This document shows positions 61,896 through 64,000 of a DNA stretch of 64,000 nt, piece by piece. Each line of letters opens with the position of its first letter. Within the stretch, counting starts at the first letter, position 1. Under the pieces are notes generated by a model. The model made no database searches, was not told the DNA's origin, and was given only the letters and a program-made list of their open reading frames with translations. The stretch spans positions 1-64,000 of the forward strand of contig JAHBTJ010000022.1 in NCBI GenBank assembly GCA_019638595.1. Direction: 5' to 3'. A program made the translations under genes and the position numbers. The DNA is from Chitinophagaceae bacterium. Its GTDB lineage: Bacteria; Bacteroidota; Bacteroidia; Chitinophagales; Chitinophagaceae.

Positions 61896-62753
61896 TCAAT
61901 TGCTTTTATTGATACTTTCCAAAAGAATATCTCTTAGTAAAATTGTTTCACTCAGTGTATCTGCCTGGTTGCATTGCTCCCATTTGATCCATATATATTC
62001 CAGTCCTATCCAGCCTGCATAGTTTCCTGCTTTTAATTGCTGCACTATTTTTTCGTAATCAATGGTATTGTCGGCTACTGATGATTGTAGTTTACCGGGT
62101 TGTGCCCCACGTGCATGGAAATGATTGGCATACGGGAGCAGTATATCAGCTTCCTGCTGCGAGTAACCATTCCTGATGAAATGAGTATAGTCTAGTGTGA
62201 TATAAAGCCCGGGCACAGACTTCACCAAAGCCACTACCTCTTTTGGATCGGTATACGGAGAACCTACATGCGCCTCTATTGAAAAAGAGAGACTGGTTTT
62301 ATTTACCTGTTCTACACGCCAACTCAGCTCTTCATAGCTTCTTTGTACAGAGTCGGTAAGAGATTCAATATCCGGAAATGTCATTCCCGGTAAACAGGTG
62401 ATATGTTCAGCGTTTGCATATTGCGCATATTCAATCAGCTTTAAAAACTGTTCCCTCGCGTAATTTCTTTTTTTCGCGTCGGGATGATTGATGGCGAATT
62501 TGGCCAGGTCATTATCAAGCTGCAGATAAATATCAGCGATGGCTAAGCCCCTGTCCGCCGCTTTTTGTTGTAAAAGCTTTGCTTTTTCTTCCAACCGGTC
62601 GAATTCTGTTCCAGCCTGTATGTGCGATCTCCCCGTAAACAATCCAATATCAACGCCTTCACAATCTAGCATGGCAATAAGATCTAATACCTTATCGTGC
62701 GGTAAAAGCGGGAAAGTAAAATCAGCACAGGAAATTTTTATCTTTTTCATCAT
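61896..62753 (-). CDS. Sugar phosphate isomerase/epimerase (AP endonuclease 2 TIM barrel)
   Basis: 285 residues from the ATG at 62753, which overlaps the stop of the SDR gene as ATGA; an ATG six codons upstream is possible. The xylose-isomerase-like TIM barrel shows as DCEGVDIGLFTGRSH, FSIEAHVGSPYTDPKEVV, YITLDYTHFIRNG, NHFHARGAQPGKLQ and WIGLEYIW, with acidic and histidine metal ligands (Glu, Asp, His, Glu). Such proteins isomerise, epimerise or dehydrate sugars and sugar acids. Here it may act between the SDR and the aldolase steps. Confidence 0.88.
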   Translation of the reverse strand: MMKKIKISCADFTFPLLPHDKVLDLIAMLDCEGVDIGLFTGRSHIQAGTEFDRLEEKAKLLQQKAADRGLAIADIYLQLDNDLAKFAINHPDAKKRNYAREQFLKLIEYAQYANAEHITCLPGMTFPDIESLTDSVQRSYEELSWRVEQVNKTSLSFSIEAHVGSPYTDPKEVVALVKSVPGLYITLDYTHFIRNGYSQQEADILLPYANHFHARGAQPGKLQSSVADNTIDYEKIVQQLKAGNYAGWIGLEYIWIKWEQCNQADTLSETILLRDILLESINKSN

Positions 62754-63529
62754 GAAAGTCCTCCATCCCATTCGGCAGTGGCAAGATAGCCGCCATCAAT
62801 TATTAAACTGGTTCCGGTAATGCCCGATGCATCATCGCTGCACAGGTAAGCAACACTGCTTGCAATTTCCCGGGGCTGCAAGATCCGTCCTATAGGTACC
62901 CGGTGCAAACGTTCGGTAATTTCCAGCTCACTGCCCGTATGTTGTCTTAACATAGGCGTGTTCGTTATGCCGGGACAAACCGTATTGCACCTGATCCCTT
63001 CTGATGCATAGTCTATCGCGATGGATTTGGTCAGCATCATTACCGCGCCTTTAGCCGCTATATAGCCGGGGGTTTTTGCCTGTCCCACAAAGCTGCTCAC
63101 CGACCCGATATTGACAATGCTGCTGGCGGTATTTTTTTTAAGGTAAGGATAAGCGTATTTAAAGCTGAGGAAGATGGCTTTGAGATTGATATTTAACTGT
63201 CTGTCCCATTCTTCCGTGCTGTATTCATGAAGGCTCTTCACCATATTGATGGCCCCGTTGTTCACTATAATATGCAGTCCTCCAAAAGCGGCTACAGTAT
63301 CTGTAATGGATTTTTGTATCAGTGCTTCTACATTCAGGTCACAAAAAAAAAATACTGCAGCGCCTCCTTTAGATTTTATACATTCTACCGTTTGTTTTCC
63401 TTCTTTCTCCTTAATGTCAATAACGGCTACATTAGCCCCTTCTTCAGCAAAGAACTCTGCAATACTGCGACCTATTCCCTGTGCAGCGCCACTTACCCAG
63501 GCAGTTTTATTAATAAACCTTTTTTGCAT
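62750..63529 (-). CDS. SDR family oxidoreductase (sugar dehydrogenase-like)
   Basis: 259 residues from the second ATG (63529); an ATG six codons upstream is possible. Classical SDR: GAAQGIG at about 13-19, NNGAI in the mid region, catalytic Ser in VNIGSVSSFVG and Tyr/Lys in PGYIAAKGAV. NAD(P)-linked dehydrogenases of this type oxidise L-rhamnose, L-fucose or other aldoses at C1 in non-phosphorylating pathways. The gene starts the run SDR-isomerase-aldolase-bicupin, whose members overlap or nearly touch. Confidence 0.92.
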   Translation of the reverse strand: MQKRFINKTAWVSGAAQGIGRSIAEFFAEEGANVAVIDIKEKEGKQTVECIKSKGGAAVFFFCDLNVEALIQKSITDTVAAFGGLHIIVNNGAINMVKSLHEYSTEEWDRQLNINLKAIFLSFKYAYPYLKKNTASSIVNIGSVSSFVGQAKTPGYIAAKGAVMMLTKSIAIDYASEGIRCNTVCPGITNTPMLRQHTGSELEITERLHRVPIGRILQPREIASSVAYLCSDDASGITGTSLIIDGGYLATAEWDGGLS

Positions 63530-63618
63530 ATAATTCTTCTTTAGCATGTAGGGTTAAGGATAATAATATCAGGGCTTTTGTTGTAGCTGTTGTTATGGGT
63601 TTATTATAATTGTTATTT

Positions 63619-64000
63619 TCAGTTTTTCGTTAATACCAACACCCAATCCTGTGAAGCAGCAGGCGAAGTAACCATAAATTTCCCGGAATTATCGGTAGTA
63701 AGTGTGAGCTCCTTTTCTTTTGTAATAGTAACGGGATTAAACCAGAATCCTTTGTATTGCTGACCGGGTGCGGGAAGAGTAATAGTGATGCTTCCCGGGG
63801 AAGGGAGGTATGCCAGCGCGGACTGGCTGTTGGCTGTTACGGCCAGCACCGCTGTATCTTTGGATGACCACTGTGTGATCATTTCCGGCTGAGGTTCAAA
63901 GCTGCTCCAGCCGGGAATGGATTCTATCAGTTTCCTTGCCGCGCCAATTTGTGTGGAACCTGCCAGGTTCATAGCCTCATTCCACGGCGTAATGCCCCAG
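63619..64000 (-). CDS. C-terminus of a DUF4038/apiosidase-like glycoside hydrolase (partial)
   Basis: At least 126 residues; the frame stays open through the window edge, so the N-terminal part is missing. WGITPWNEAMNLAGSTQIGAA and a LIESIPGWSSFEP segment match the end of the apiosidase-like (DUF4038, GH140) barrel, and the last 80 residues, with GFWFNPVTITKEK and DWVLVL, match the putative collagen-binding domain that follows it. GH140 removes apiose side chains from rhamnogalacturonan II; other members of the fold act on other sugars. It is the gene before the SDR gene, on the same strand. Confidence 0.72.
   Translation of the reverse strand, partial: WGITPWNEAMNLAGSTQIGAARKLIESIPGWSSFEPQPEMITQWSSKDTAVLAVTANSQSALAYLPSPGSITITLPAPGQQYKGFWFNPVTITKEKELTLTTDNSGKFMVTSPAASQDWVLVLTKN

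Overview
The window reads as chromosomal DNA of a Bacteroidota bacterium, most likely of the Chitinophagaceae type. Evidence seen directly: a SusC/SusD pair, a TonB-dependent receptor behind a TPP riboswitch, a very large secreted protein ending in a gliding-motility/type IX sorting C-terminal domain, lipoprotein signals typical of the phylum, almost no Shine-Dalgarno sequences, and repeated TAnnTTTG promoter elements (the Bacteroidota -7 box). Intergenic gaps are filled with several dispersed repeat families.

Layout. 1-230 is a REP-like repeat. 230-9185 holds scattered housekeeping and hydrolytic genes: a class C-type serine hydrolase, a 2-hydroxyacid dehydrogenase, an ABC-F ATPase, a GH43-like secreted protein, an esterase lipoprotein, a truncated receptor remnant and a glycogen branching enzyme. 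9392-12028 is a thiamine-uptake unit: a promoter, a TPP riboswitch and a TonB-dependent receptor. 12873-21167 is a nine-gene, tightly packed minus-strand operon for an unusual CDP-activated sugar and its transfer to a surface glycan. The sorted adhesin, another glycosyltransferase and a YfhO-type membrane protein follow. 29175-35955 holds a queuosine-precursor transporter, gamma-glutamyltransferase, an M14 peptidase and release factor 3. 36178-46594 is mixed: Uma2-type protein, a decayed gene, a seven-repeat propeller lipoprotein, Nudix, CorA, DapF, nucleoside phosphorylase, tRNA-Cys, an orphan histidine kinase, a metallo-beta-lactamase-fold protein, and a TetR regulator with the oxidoreductase-like gene it probably controls.

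47111-52150 is the leucine operon in the order leuC-leuD-leuA-leuB (minus strand), led by a promoter whose transcript would begin with a hairpin. 52336-64000 is a polysaccharide utilisation locus: GH78 alpha-L-rhamnosidase, SusD, SusC, then (upstream) a bicupin, an HpcH/HpaI aldolase, a sugar-phosphate-isomerase-type TIM barrel, an SDR dehydrogenase, and the C-terminus of a DUF4038/apiosidase-like hydrolase cut by the window edge. Together these suggest import and cleavage of a rhamnose- (perhaps apiose-) containing plant glycan or glycoside, with oxidative breakdown of the sugar to pyruvate and an aldehyde.

The most notable points are: (1) five genes whose start codon lies only 4-8 nt after a perfect TAnnTTTG box, implying leaderless mRNAs; (2) a CDP-sugar operon with C-methyltransferase, epimerase, aminotransferase and acyltransferase but no 3-dehydrase; (3) a matched pair of operators for the TetR regulator; (4) hairpin repeat families in which stems vary but pairing is kept; (5) a repeat element read in frame at the N-terminus of LeuA. 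I found no CRISPR array, prophage or complete insertion sequence. All functional names are from motif recognition without database searches.
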